Below are positions 1 to 6,416 of a stretch of DNA of 8,702 bases, piece by piece. Source of the DNA: Bacteroidota bacterium (GTDB lineage: Bacteria; Bacteroidota; Ignavibacteria; SZUA-365); assembly GCA_018224415.1 (NCBI GenBank), contig JAGTUZ010000323.1:1-8702 (forward strand), in the 5' to 3' direction. The first letter of the stretch is position 1. Every line of letters begins with the position of its first letter. The translations under genes and the position numbers were made by a program. The notes beneath the pieces were generated by a model that was not told the DNA's origin, ran no database searches, and saw nothing but the letters and a program-made list of their open reading frames with translations.

Positions 1-1247
1 CCACTGCCGATACCGACTTCCTGAGCAAGCACGGTGGAAACGCGATGGTGGATTATCTGGAAAAATACCCCGAGCTCGTTATTCTCTGGGCGGGTTACGC
101 CTTCTCGCGCGACTACAATCAGGGCCGCGGCCATTACCACGCGATCGAGGACATCCGCAATACCCTGCGCACTGGCGTGCCGCAGCCGGCCACCTGCTGG
201 AGTTGCAAGAGTACCGACGTACCACGTGTGATGGACGAGCGGGGACCGTGCGCATTCTATATGGATCCCTGGACGAATCTCGGTTCCGAAATCGTCAACA
301 ACATCGGCTGTCAGGACTGCCACGACCCCAAAACCATGAACCTGCGCATCACGCGTCCCGCGCTCGTCGAGGCCTTCGAGCGCCAGGGGCGTGACATCAA
401 CCAGGCCACCCACCAGGAAATGCGCTCGCTGGTCTGCGCCCAGTGCCATGTCGAATACTATTTCAAGGGCAAGGAAGAAAAGTACCTCACCTTCCCGTGG
501 GACAATGGTTTCTCGGCCGAGGACATGGAGAAATACTATGACGAGGTTGTGCCGCACACCGACTTCGTGCATGCACTCAGCCGCACGCCCATCCTCAAGG
601 CACAGCATCCCGACTACGAACTCTTCATGACCGGCATCCATGCCAAGCGCGGGGTGTCCTGCGCCGACTGCCACATGCCCTATCGCAGCGAGGGTGGCGT
701 GAAATTCACCAACCACAAGATCATGTCGCCGCTGCAGGACGTTGCCGGTTCCTGCCAGGTCTGCCATCGCGAGAGCGAGGAAAACCTGATCCGCGACGTG
801 TATGAGCGCCAGGACAAGATCGAGGAGCTGCGCCAACGCGCGGAGGGCGCACTGGCGAAGGCGCATATCGAGGCCAAGTTCGCCTGGGACAAGGGCGCGA
901 AGGAGCAGCAGATGGCTCCCGTGCTGAAGCTCATCCGCCAGTCGCAGTGGCGCTGGGACTGGGTGGCCGCCGCCAACGGACTCGGCTTCCACTCCCCGGT
1001 CGAAGCCGCGCGCACACTCGGCGCCTCCATCGAGAAGGCCGAGCAGGCCCGCACGCAGATCGTGCGCATCCTCGCGAAGCTCGGCTACACCGACGAGATT
1101 CCCCTGCCCGACATCTCGACCAAGGCCAAGGCGCAGGCGTATATCGGTCTCGATATGGACAAGCTGAAGGCGGAGAAGAAGGAATTCCTCGCCACCGAGG
1201 TCCCGAAATGGGACGCCGCAGCGAAAGCACGCGAAGCGAAATATTAA
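1..1247 (+). CDS. nrfA: Ammonia-forming cytochrome c nitrite reductase NrfA, 3' part (5' end outside window)
   Basis: This periplasmic pentaheme enzyme reduces nitrite to ammonium with six electrons, normally supplied by NrfH or NrfB. The reading frame is open from base 3, so the ATG at 45 is internal and the signal peptide and N-terminus lie upstream. Counting that Met as residue 1, all five heme motifs are visible: CWSCK at 51-55, the lysine-ligated active-site heme diagnostic of NrfA, then CQDCH at 89, CAQCH at 131, CADCH at 206 and CQVCH at 237. The expected active-site residues are present as Arg42 (TLRTG), Tyr138 (HVEYYF) and His188 (KAQHP). Glu137, Lys185 and Gln187 match the calcium site of the classical calcium-containing enzymes. 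The C-terminal helical domain (about 245-400) is complete and ends in TAA. No nrfH is visible; it may lie upstream. The family assignment is very secure. Confidence 0.97.
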   Translation, partial: TADTDFLSKHGGNAMVDYLEKYPELVILWAGYAFSRDYNQGRGHYHAIEDIRNTLRTGVPQPATCWSCKSTDVPRVMDERGPCAFYMDPWTNLGSEIVNNIGCQDCHDPKTMNLRITRPALVEAFERQGRDINQATHQEMRSLVCAQCHVEYYFKGKEEKYLTFPWDNGFSAEDMEKYYDEVVPHTDFVHALSRTPILKAQHPDYELFMTGIHAKRGVSCADCHMPYRSEGGVKFTNHKIMSPLQDVAGSCQVCHRESEENLIRDVYERQDKIEELRQRAEGALAKAHIEAKFAWDKGAKEQQMAPVLKLIRQSQWRWDWVAAANGLGFHSPVEAARTLGASIEKAEQARTQIVRILAKLGYTDEIPLPDISTKAKAQAYIGLDMDKLKAEKKEFLATEVPKWDAAAKAREAKY

Positions 1248-1259
1248 TCCCATCCTCCC

Positions 1260-1344
1260 GCCCCCCTCTCCTGAAGGGAAAGGGCCTCTCTCAAACCAAT
1301 GACCTCACCCCCGTCCCTCTCCTTTCGGGAGAGGGACGGGGGTG
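1260..1344. repeat. Back-to-back hairpin repeat, REP-like
   Basis: This lies immediately after nrfA. The second half is a perfect 17-bp inverted repeat: the left arm 1306-1322 begins CACCCCCGTCCC, the right arm 1328-1344 is its exact complement, and the loop is TTTCG. The first half (about 1262-1284, CCCTCTCC-TGAA-GGGAAAGGG) is an imperfect hairpin with the same CCCTCTCC theme, so it looks like a decayed sibling. Low-complexity C/G-rich hairpins of this style occur as dispersed intergenic repeats in many bacterial genomes. That this one is dispersed is an inference. It could also protect the nrfA mRNA 3' end or help terminate it, but no T-run follows on the + strand. Confidence 0.6.
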
Positions 1345-1355
1345 GAGATAAAATG

Positions 1356-1385
1356 AACCGGTCCCGCCACAAGGCGGGACCGGTT
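1356..1385 (-). terminator. Hairpin terminator shared by convergent tRNA-His and nrfA
   Basis: A perfect 13-bp stem, AACCGGTCCCGCC (1356-1368) with its complement at 1373-1385, encloses an ACAA loop. Read on the - strand, downstream of tRNA-His, the stem is followed by CATTTTATC, which fits a Rho-independent terminator. Read on the + strand, downstream of nrfA, it is followed only by the weaker TCGTTCG. It therefore probably ends the tRNA transcript and may also stop nrfA transcription, separating the two convergent units. Confidence 0.75.
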
Positions 1386-1396
1386 TCGTTCGAGGG

Positions 1397-1470
1397 GGTG
1401 AGCGACGGGGCTTGAACCCGCGACCCTCAGAGCCACAATCTGATGCTCTACCAACTGAGCTACGCTCACC
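1397..1470 (-). tRNA. tRNA-His (anticodon GTG)
   Basis: The - strand folds as a complete cloverleaf. The extra 5' G(-1) pairs with discriminator C73, the hallmark of tRNA-His. The acceptor stem is GTGAGCG/CGCTCAC. The D arm is GCTC/GAGC with loop AGTTGGTA. The anticodon stem TCAGA/TCTGA carries loop TTGTGGC, with anticodon GTG at 1434-1436. The T arm is GCGGG/CCCGT with loop TTCAAGC. The 3' CCA is not encoded (the next bases are CCC), so a CCA-adding enzyme would be required. The gene is convergent with nrfA and divergent from yceD, with a promoter-like sequence just upstream and a terminator hairpin downstream. Confidence 0.96.
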
Positions 1471-1484
1471 ATTTTGAGCATGGC

Positions 1485-1513
1485 AAGATACACAATTCCA
1501 TGCCCGGGTGCAA
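1485..1513 (-). promoter_or_regulatory. Candidate promoter of tRNA-His
   Basis: On the - strand, TTGCAC (1513-1508) and TATCTT (1490-1485) are separated by exactly 17 nt, and GC follows the second box. Start of transcription would fall near 1478, about 8 nt before the tRNA 5' end, a sensible distance for a tRNA leader. The matches to the classical sigma-70 boxes are only partial. The -10 box also resembles the TAnnTTTG motif of Bacteroidota promoters. Confidence 0.5.
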
Positions 1514-1533
1514 CATTCGCGGTGGCGGGTCAC

Positions 1534-1562
1534 TTGCCTGCGGAGATTTTTTTCCATAACTT
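1534..1562 (+). promoter_or_regulatory. Candidate promoter of the yceD-rpmF-plsX-fab cluster
   Basis: TTGCCT (1534-1539) and TAACTT (1557-1562) are separated by exactly 17 nt, the spacer containing a run of seven T, and GCATG follows. The arrangement mirrors the candidate tRNA-His promoter on the opposite strand (TTGC, 17-nt spacer, TAnCTTGC). The predicted start near 1569 leaves a leader of about 15 nt that includes the yceD Shine-Dalgarno GGAAGG (1572-1577). It is the only good candidate upstream of the cluster within this window. Confidence 0.5.
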
Positions 1563-1583
1563 GCATGACTTGGAAGGTCCGAA

Positions 1584-2102
1584 ATGACTTCGAAGCAGAA
1601 ACATATCCCCGTGCGTCTCGCCGGCCTCAGTGACGGCGTCGATGAACTGCGTTTTGACGTCGCGCCTGCGGACATCGAGCTGCCTGCCGAGTTCGCCCAG
1701 ACAGTGGATGTCCGCATCGAGGTGGACAAGACGCATCATCAGGTAGCGGTGCACGTCTTCGTGAGCACCACGGCGCAGTATCCCTGCGACCGCTGCCTCG
1801 AGGCGGTGGATATCGCGGTGGACACCGATTTACGCATTGTGTTCGTCCATGATAATTCCGCCGAAGGCGGGGAAGACGACCGCGACATCCGCCTGATCAA
1901 CCCGAACGATCCGGTGGCGGACCTGGCAGAAGACGTGCGCGAAGCGGCCCTGCTCTGCATTCCAATGCGCCGCGTGTGCGGCGAGAACGAGCACGGTGAG
2001 CCGCGCTGCAGCGGTATCCTTCCTGACGACCGGAACGCAGACACGCAGCCGAAGGAAGATCCCCGCTGGGATACATTGAAATCGTTGAATTTGGATCAAT
2101 AG
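1584..2102 (+). CDS. yceD: YceD / DUF177 family protein (23S rRNA accumulation protein type)
   Basis: This 172-residue cytoplasmic protein belongs to the DUF177 (YceD) family. The E. coli member is needed for normal 23S rRNA accumulation, and the gene is almost universally placed next to rpmF; the molecular role is still poorly defined. Supporting features are the CxxC pair CDRC at residues 68-71 in the family's central 'C-R-C-L' position, the second cysteine group C125, C132 and C142 (LLCIPMRRVC...EPRCSG), which suggests metal binding, and the C-terminal DPRWDTLKSL signature at 159-168. The acidic stretch at 88-101 is typical of the family. The ATG at 1584 has GGAAGG six nt upstream. It is probably the first gene of the transcription unit, 28 nt before rpmF. 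Confidence 0.9.
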   Translation: MTSKQKHIPVRLAGLSDGVDELRFDVAPADIELPAEFAQTVDVRIEVDKTHHQVAVHVFVSTTAQYPCDRCLEAVDIAVDTDLRIVFVHDNSAEGGEDDRDIRLINPNDPVADLAEDVREAALLCIPMRRVCGENEHGEPRCSGILPDDRNADTQPKEDPRWDTLKSLNLDQ

Positions 2103-2130
2103 GATACAGAAACCGTTACCGGAGACCACC

Positions 2131-2310
2131 ATGCCGAATCCCACTCATCGCCATTCGAAATCGCGTACGGCGAAGCGCCGCACCCATTACAAGGCGAAAG
2201 CCATGCCGATCGCCGCCTGCGACAATTGCGGCGAGACCAAGCTGCAGCACCGCGTGTGCCCGAACTGCGGGTACTACAAGGGCCGCTCGATTATCACCCC
2301 GAAAGTCTAA
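2131..2310 (+). CDS. rpmF: 50S ribosomal protein L32
   Basis: This small 59-residue basic protein of the large ribosomal subunit starts MPNPTHRHSKSRTAKRRTHY, the usual L32 N-terminus. It carries two CxxC pairs (C30/C33 and C43/C46) in the pattern CDNCGETKLQHRVCPNCG, so this is the zinc-binding form. The conserved CGYYKGR segment follows. The length is normal for the family. A Shine-Dalgarno GGAG (2121-2124) lies six nt before the ATG. Its position between yceD and plsX is the conserved arrangement in many phyla. Confidence 0.97.
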   Translation: MPNPTHRHSKSRTAKRRTHYKAKAMPIAACDNCGETKLQHRVCPNCGYYKGRSIITPKV

Positions 2311-2352
2311 TTTCCACCGCATGTGCGGTCTGGGTCAAAGGCGCCTGTCGTG

Positions 2353-3354
2353 ATGACAATTGCTGTTGACGCAATGGGCGGGGATTTCGCCCCTCGCAAT
2401 GTCGTGCAGGGGGCGCTGGACTGTGTCCGCGATCCGCGCTGTGACTTCGAGATTCTCCTCGTCGGGCAGGAAGACGCCATCCGCGCGCATCTGCCCGCTG
2501 CCGTGCCGGCGAACATCCACATCCGCCACACCGATGAGGTTGTGGATATGAAGGACAGTGTCGCCACGGCGCTGAAGACCAAAAAGAATTCCTCCATGTA
2601 CCGCGCACTGGAATGGCATCGTGACGGCGAGGTGCAGGGCTTCATCAGCGCGGGGAACACCGGTGCGATGATGGCGCTGTCGACGCTGATCCTCGGACGT
2701 CTCCCCGGCGTCGAACGGCCGTCAATCGGTACCTTCCTTCCCTCGCAGAAGGGACCGGTGCTGCTGATCGACGCCGGCGCCAATGTGGATTCCAAACCGT
2801 CCCACCTCGCGCAATTCGGCATGATGGGGAGTATCTATACCGAACTGATGATGAAACGACCGTCACCGAAAGTAGGACTGCTGAACGTGGGCGAGGAGGA
2901 GAGCAAGGGCAACGATGCCAGCATCGCCGCCTGGCCGCTGCTGAAGGCCGCGCCCATCCATTTCATTGGCAATATCGAGGGACGGGACATTCTCAAAGGG
3001 ACCGCCGACGTGGTTGTCTGTGACGGCTTCACGGGCAACATCATCCTGAAGTTCGCCGAGTCCTTCCCCGGACTGCTGAAAAGCAAGTTCTACGACTACG
3101 CCGCACAGGGTTTCGTCAAGAAGCTCTGGGTCGGTCTTATCGCGGGCACGATCAAGAAAATGATAAAGGACTGGGACTACCAGGAATACGGCGGCGTGCC
3201 CCTGCTCGGCGTCAATGGCGTCAGTATCATCGGACACGGCAGTTCCACACCGCGGGCGATCACGAACATGATCTTCGCGGCCAAGCACATGGTGGACCGC
3301 CGCGTCAACGAAACCATCCGCGAGGCGATGACCTCGCAGCAATCCACAAACTGA
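2353..3354 (+). CDS. plsX: Phosphate acyltransferase PlsX
   Basis: PlsX converts acyl-ACP and phosphate to acyl-phosphate, the donor used by PlsY to acylate glycerol-3-phosphate, so it links fatty acid and phospholipid synthesis at the membrane surface. The 333-residue product shows family motifs in order: DAMGGDFAP at 6-14, SAGNTGAMMA at 99-108, DAGANVDSKP at 140-149, LLNVGEEESKGND at 176-188, GNIEGRDI at 207-213, CDGFTGNIILK at 223-233 and GVNGVSIIGHGSS at 286-298. I chose the ATG at 2353 because it gives the normal MTIAVDAMGGD start. A GTG at 2350 sits at a better distance from the weak AAAGG (2337-2341) and cannot be excluded. The further GTG at 2323 would add an untypical N-terminus with no ribosome binding site. 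Confidence 0.95.
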   Translation: MTIAVDAMGGDFAPRNVVQGALDCVRDPRCDFEILLVGQEDAIRAHLPAAVPANIHIRHTDEVVDMKDSVATALKTKKNSSMYRALEWHRDGEVQGFISAGNTGAMMALSTLILGRLPGVERPSIGTFLPSQKGPVLLIDAGANVDSKPSHLAQFGMMGSIYTELMMKRPSPKVGLLNVGEEESKGNDASIAAWPLLKAAPIHFIGNIEGRDILKGTADVVVCDGFTGNIILKFAESFPGLLKSKFYDYAAQGFVKKLWVGLIAGTIKKMIKDWDYQEYGGVPLLGVNGVSIIGHGSSTPRAITNMIFAAKHMVDRRVNETIREAMTSQQSTN

Positions 3355-3370
3355 GAAAACGGCAACACGC

Positions 3371-4357
3371 ATGATTACCGCAGCCATCACCGCTGTCGGG
3401 CATTACGCCCCAGAGAAGGTCGTCCCCAACAGCCACTTCGAATCCTATCTCGACACCACCGACGAATGGATCTTCTCCCGCACGGGCATCCGCGAACGGC
3501 GCTACCTCGAAGAAGGTGCGACGTCGGACCTCGCGACGGAAGCCGCAAGGAAAACGCTTGCCATGCGCGGCATCGGTCCTGAAGAAGTCGATCTCATCAT
3601 CGTCGCCACCGTCACTCCCGACATGTTCTTCCCCAGCACCGCATCGCTCGTGCAGTACAAGCTCGGCGCCCGCAATGCCTGGGGCTTCGACCTGAGCGGA
3701 GCGTGCTCGGGCTTCCTCTACGCCCTCGCCACCGGCGTGCAGTTCATCCAGGCCGGAACGTACAAGAAGGTGCTGGTGATCGGCGCGGACAAGATGACTG
3801 CGATCACGGACATGCAGGACCGCAATACCTGTATTCTCTTCGGCGACGGTGGCGCAGCCGTACTGCTCGAACCGGGCGAAGAAGAGGGGTACGGCGTGAT
3901 CGACTGGGTCAACTATACTGACGGTTCCGGCATGGAGGCCCTGCACATGAAGGCAGGCGGCAGCCTGCGTCCGGCCACCGTTGAGACGGTGCAGGACAAG
4001 ATGCATTACATCACCCAGGACGGAAAAGCCGTTTTCAAGGTCGCCGTCGTCGGCATGGCCGACGTCTCGGTCGAGATCATGAATCGCAACAACCTCTCAT
4101 CGGAAAACATCGCCTGGCTGGTCCCCCACCAGGCCAACATGCGCATCATCCAGTCCACCGCCGACCGCATGGGCCTGCCCATGGAACGCGTCATGGTCAA
4201 CATCGACCGCTACGGCAACACCACGGCCGCGACCATTCCGAGTTGCCTCGCCGAGTACCACGCCGACGGACGCCTCAAGCGCGGTGACAATATCGTGCTC
4301 GCCAGCTTCGGGGCCGGTTACACCTGGGGTGCATCCCTTATCCGCTGGTCGATCTGA
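3371..4357 (+). CDS. fabH: 3-oxoacyl-[ACP] synthase III (KAS III)
   Basis: FabH starts each fatty acid chain by condensing an acyl-CoA primer with malonyl-ACP. The 328-residue product has the family's usual length. The catalytic triad is visible as Cys112 (SGACSGF), His253 (VPHQAN) and Asn283 (YGNTTAATIP). The FSRTGIRERR segment at 35-44 and the C-terminal FGAGYTWGASLIRW are also typical. The His-Gln-Ala-Asn loop contributes to ACP docking in the family. The gene starts 16 nt after plsX with no strong Shine-Dalgarno (only GAGAAAA, 3353-3359), so translation may be coupled to plsX. Primer preference (acetyl or branched) cannot be read from the sequence. Confidence 0.96.
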   Translation: MITAAITAVGHYAPEKVVPNSHFESYLDTTDEWIFSRTGIRERRYLEEGATSDLATEAARKTLAMRGIGPEEVDLIIVATVTPDMFFPSTASLVQYKLGARNAWGFDLSGACSGFLYALATGVQFIQAGTYKKVLVIGADKMTAITDMQDRNTCILFGDGGAAVLLEPGEEEGYGVIDWVNYTDGSGMEALHMKAGGSLRPATVETVQDKMHYITQDGKAVFKVAVVGMADVSVEIMNRNNLSSENIAWLVPHQANMRIIQSTADRMGLPMERVMVNIDRYGNTTAATIPSCLAEYHADGRLKRGDNIVLASFGAGYTWGASLIRWSI

Positions 4358-4374
4358 ACGTGGACGGAAACGAA

Positions 4375-5283
4375 ATGAAAACCGCATTGCTCTTTCCCGG
4401 CCAAGCCTCGCAGTACGTGGGCATGGGCAAGGACCTGTACGACAACCACGACCGTGCCCGCGAACTATTCGATGCGGCCAATGACATCATGGACACCGAC
4501 CTGCGGCGCATCAGCTTCGAAGGTCCTGCAGAGGAACTCAAGCAGACGAAATACACCCAGCCCGCGATTTTCGTCCACAGCGTGGTCATGGCCGAGCTGC
4601 TCGGGATCGTTCCCGCCGCTGCCGCCGGTCATTCGCTCGGCGAATACAGTGCCCTCGTGGCGGCCGGGGCCCTGACCTTCGAAAACGGCCTGCGTCTGGT
4701 CAAGAAACGCGGCGAGCTCATGCAGGAATCCGGCACGCGCTCGCCCGGGACCATGGCTGCCGTCATCGGCGCCGAAGCCGATGTCGTCGATGCCGCCTGC
4801 CGCGAGGCGGCGGACGCGGGCATCGTGCAGACGGCGAATTTCAACTCGCCCGGGCAGATCGTCATCTCCGGCAGCATCGCCGGCATCGACCGCGCCATGG
4901 AAGTGCTGAAGGAAAAAGGCGTGCGACTGGTGAAAAAGCTTCCGGTCAGCGGCGCGTTCCACTCGCCCTTGATGCAGTATGCGCAGGATGAACTCGGCGC
5001 CGTGCTCGACGCCACTCCCATCAGTGAAGCGCGATTCCCGGTGTACACCAATGTCACGGCCAAACCCGTGACCTCCGCCGACGAGATTCGCGACAACCTG
5101 CTGCGTCAGGTCACCAGCCCCGTCCTGTGGCAGAGCAGCATGGAACACATGCTCGCCGACGGCATGTCGCGATTCATCGAATGCGGCCCGGGCAACGTCC
5201 TGCAGGGACTGATGAAACGCATCGGCCCCGATGCCAACTGCGTCGTGGCCGGTACACATGAAGAGCTTCTAACATTGAAATGA
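4375..5283 (+). CDS. fabD: Malonyl-CoA:ACP transacylase (MCAT)
   Basis: FabD moves malonyl groups from CoA to ACP, supplying the extender unit for FabH and FabF. The 302-residue product begins MKTALLFPGQASQ, the standard family start with oxyanion-hole Gln10. The nucleophile Ser87 lies in GHSLGE (85-90), Arg112 (KKRGELM) is the malonyl carboxylate binder, and His196 in GAFHSPLM completes the dyad. ECGPGNVLQGLMKRI near the C-terminus is also typical. The ATG at 4375 is preferred: it gives the canonical N-terminus and has GGA (4366-4368) six nt upstream. An in-frame GTG at 4360 would add five residues. The gene lies 17 nt after fabH. Confidence 0.96.
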   Translation: MKTALLFPGQASQYVGMGKDLYDNHDRARELFDAANDIMDTDLRRISFEGPAEELKQTKYTQPAIFVHSVVMAELLGIVPAAAAGHSLGEYSALVAAGALTFENGLRLVKKRGELMQESGTRSPGTMAAVIGAEADVVDAACREAADAGIVQTANFNSPGQIVISGSIAGIDRAMEVLKEKGVRLVKKLPVSGAFHSPLMQYAQDELGAVLDATPISEARFPVYTNVTAKPVTSADEIRDNLLRQVTSPVLWQSSMEHMLADGMSRFIECGPGNVLQGLMKRIGPDANCVVAGTHEELLTLK

Positions 5284-5289
5284 CGTATA

Positions 5290-5300
5290 TTACGGGGACG
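5290..5300 (+). promoter_or_regulatory. 11-mer TTACGGGGACG upstream of fabG (copy 1)
   Basis: This sequence in the fabD-fabG spacer is identical to 6425-6435 upstream of fabF. It ends 11 nt before the fabG Shine-Dalgarno GGAAGG (5312-5317). Part of it forms the left arm of a small hairpin, GGGAC (5295-5299), loop GTGTT, GTCCC (5305-5309). Its function is unknown. Sharing an 11-mer between two short spacers is improbable by chance, although the GC-rich composition raises the odds somewhat. Confidence 0.4.
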
Positions 5301-5328
5301 TGTTGTCCCATGGAAGGATAAAACGCCT

Positions 5329-6075
5329 ATGAGTATGCTTACAGGAGCCAATGCCATCGTCACGGGCGGTGCACGCGGCATCGGCCGCGCCATCGTCCGT
5401 CAGTTCGTTGCCGAGGGCGCGAATGTCGCCGTGTTCGACGTCGCCTTTCCCGAGGACTTCGAGACCTTTGCCGATGAAATGCGCGCGAAAGGCGCGAAGG
5501 TCGAGGCCTATGCGGTCGACATCACCAACACCGAAAGCGCCGACAAGGCGATCGAGGAAATGCATGCCGCATTCGGTTCGCTCGACGTGCTTGTCAACAA
5601 TGCGGGCATCACGCGGGACAAGCTGATGCTGCGCATGACCGACGATGACTGGGACAAGGTGCTTGCCGTCAACCTGAAAGGCGCCTTCATCATGACACGC
5701 GGCACCGCGCGGATTATGATGCGTCAGCGCAGCGGCAAGATCGTCAACATCAGCTCCGTCGTCGGTGTGATGGGCAACGCGGGACAGGCGAATTACGCCG
5801 CGTCGAAGGCCGGCCTGATCGGGCTGACCAAATCCACGGCGAAAGAGTTCGCCAGTCGCGGCATCACCGTCAACGCCGTCGCCCCGGGCTACGTCGAGAC
5901 CGAGATGACACATGTGCTCAGCGAGGAGCAGCGCAACGCCTTCCTGGCGGTCATTCCGCTCCGCCGCGGCTGTTCGCCCGAAGAAGTGGCCGACACCATC
6001 ACTTTCCTCTCCTCCCCCCGCGCGAACTACATCACCGGCCAGGTGATCAACGTTGACGGCGGAATGATCATGTAG
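5329..6075 (+). CDS. fabG: 3-oxoacyl-[ACP] reductase FabG
   Basis: FabG reduces 3-oxoacyl-ACP to 3-hydroxyacyl-ACP, the first reduction of each elongation cycle. It is a classical short-chain dehydrogenase of 248 residues. The cofactor motif TGGARGIG is at 12-19 and NNAG at 90-93. The catalytic tetrad is Asn115, Ser143 (NISSVVG), Tyr156 and Lys160 (YAASK), and APGYVETEM at 185-193 is typical of FabG. Asp37 ends strand beta-2 (AVFDV), a position that often favours NADH, whereas E. coli FabG uses NADPH; Arg16 in the glycine loop points the other way, so the cofactor is uncertain. The Shine-Dalgarno GGAAGG (5312-5317) is 11 nt from the ATG; a second in-frame ATG at 5335 is also possible. Confidence 0.95.
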   Translation: MSMLTGANAIVTGGARGIGRAIVRQFVAEGANVAVFDVAFPEDFETFADEMRAKGAKVEAYAVDITNTESADKAIEEMHAAFGSLDVLVNNAGITRDKLMLRMTDDDWDKVLAVNLKGAFIMTRGTARIMMRQRSGKIVNISSVVGVMGNAGQANYAASKAGLIGLTKSTAKEFASRGITVNAVAPGYVETEMTHVLSEEQRNAFLAVIPLRRGCSPEEVADTITFLSSPRANYITGQVINVDGGMIM

Positions 6076-6092
6076 GAATATCAATCTGACCA

Positions 6093-6100
6093 TATCTTTT
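6093..6100 (+). promoter_or_regulatory. Possible -10-like box of an internal acpP promoter
   Basis: TATCTTTT lies in the visibly AT-rich 67-nt spacer between fabG and acpP. It resembles the TATCTT and TAACTT boxes proposed upstream of tRNA-His and yceD, and also TAnnTTTG of Bacteroidota promoters. No convincing -35 box is found 17-20 nt upstream, so this is weak. A start near 6105 would leave a leader of about 38 nt. Confidence 0.25.
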
Positions 6101-6142
6101 CATATTCATCAACAACACAAACCCAATCCACTGGAGGATCAC

Positions 6143-6382
6143 ATGTCCGCAGATGTCACCCAGAAAGTCAAGCAGATCATCGTCAACAAGCTCGGTGTGG
6201 AAGAGAGCCAGATCTCCGATACGGCGTCCTTCACCAACGACCTGGGCGCCGATTCCCTCGACACCGTCGAGCTGGTCATGGAATTCGAAAAGGAATTCGA
6301 CCTGACCATCGCTGACGAGGATGCGGAAAAGATCACCACCGTCGGTGATGCCGTGAAGTACATCAGCGAGAAGCTCGGCTGA
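6143..6382 (+). CDS. acpP: Acyl carrier protein
   Basis: This 79-residue acidic carrier protein holds growing acyl chains on a 4'-phosphopantetheine arm attached to Ser38 in GADSLD (35-40). The helix II sequence after it (TVELVMEFEKEFDLTI) is the usual recognition surface for the Fab enzymes. TTVGDAVKYI near the C-terminus and the overall length are also standard. It has one of the best ribosome binding sites in the cluster, GGAGG (6133-6137), five nt before the ATG, which fits the high abundance of this protein. The unusually long spacers on both sides (67 and 76 nt) suggest separate control or mRNA processing around the gene. Confidence 0.98.
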   Translation: MSADVTQKVKQIIVNKLGVEESQISDTASFTNDLGADSLDTVELVMEFEKEFDLTIADEDAEKITTVGDAVKYISEKLG

Positions 6383-6416
6383 TTGCCGCTTTCCTGTTCC
6401 TACTGAATGTTCATCA

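Noticed and set aside
45..47. ATG at 45 as the start of nrfA
   Set aside because: The frame is open to base 3 and the upstream residues continue the NrfA sequence; the signal peptide and N-terminal region are missing, so the gene is cut by the window edge.
1547..1553. Run of seven T before yceD, considered as a terminator tail
   Set aside because: No GC-rich stem precedes it on the + strand; it falls inside the 17-nt spacer of the proposed yceD promoter.
3305..4006. 233-residue open frame on the - strand opposite fabH
   Set aside because: Shadow of fabH with no domain signal.
4465..5259. 264-residue open frame on the - strand opposite fabD
   Set aside because: Codon-bias shadow of fabD; composition is His/Gly/Asp-rich and no family motif is visible.
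5290..6093. 267-residue open frame on the - strand opposite fabG
   Set aside because: Antisense shadow with boundaries that follow fabG; no motif or ribosome binding site support.
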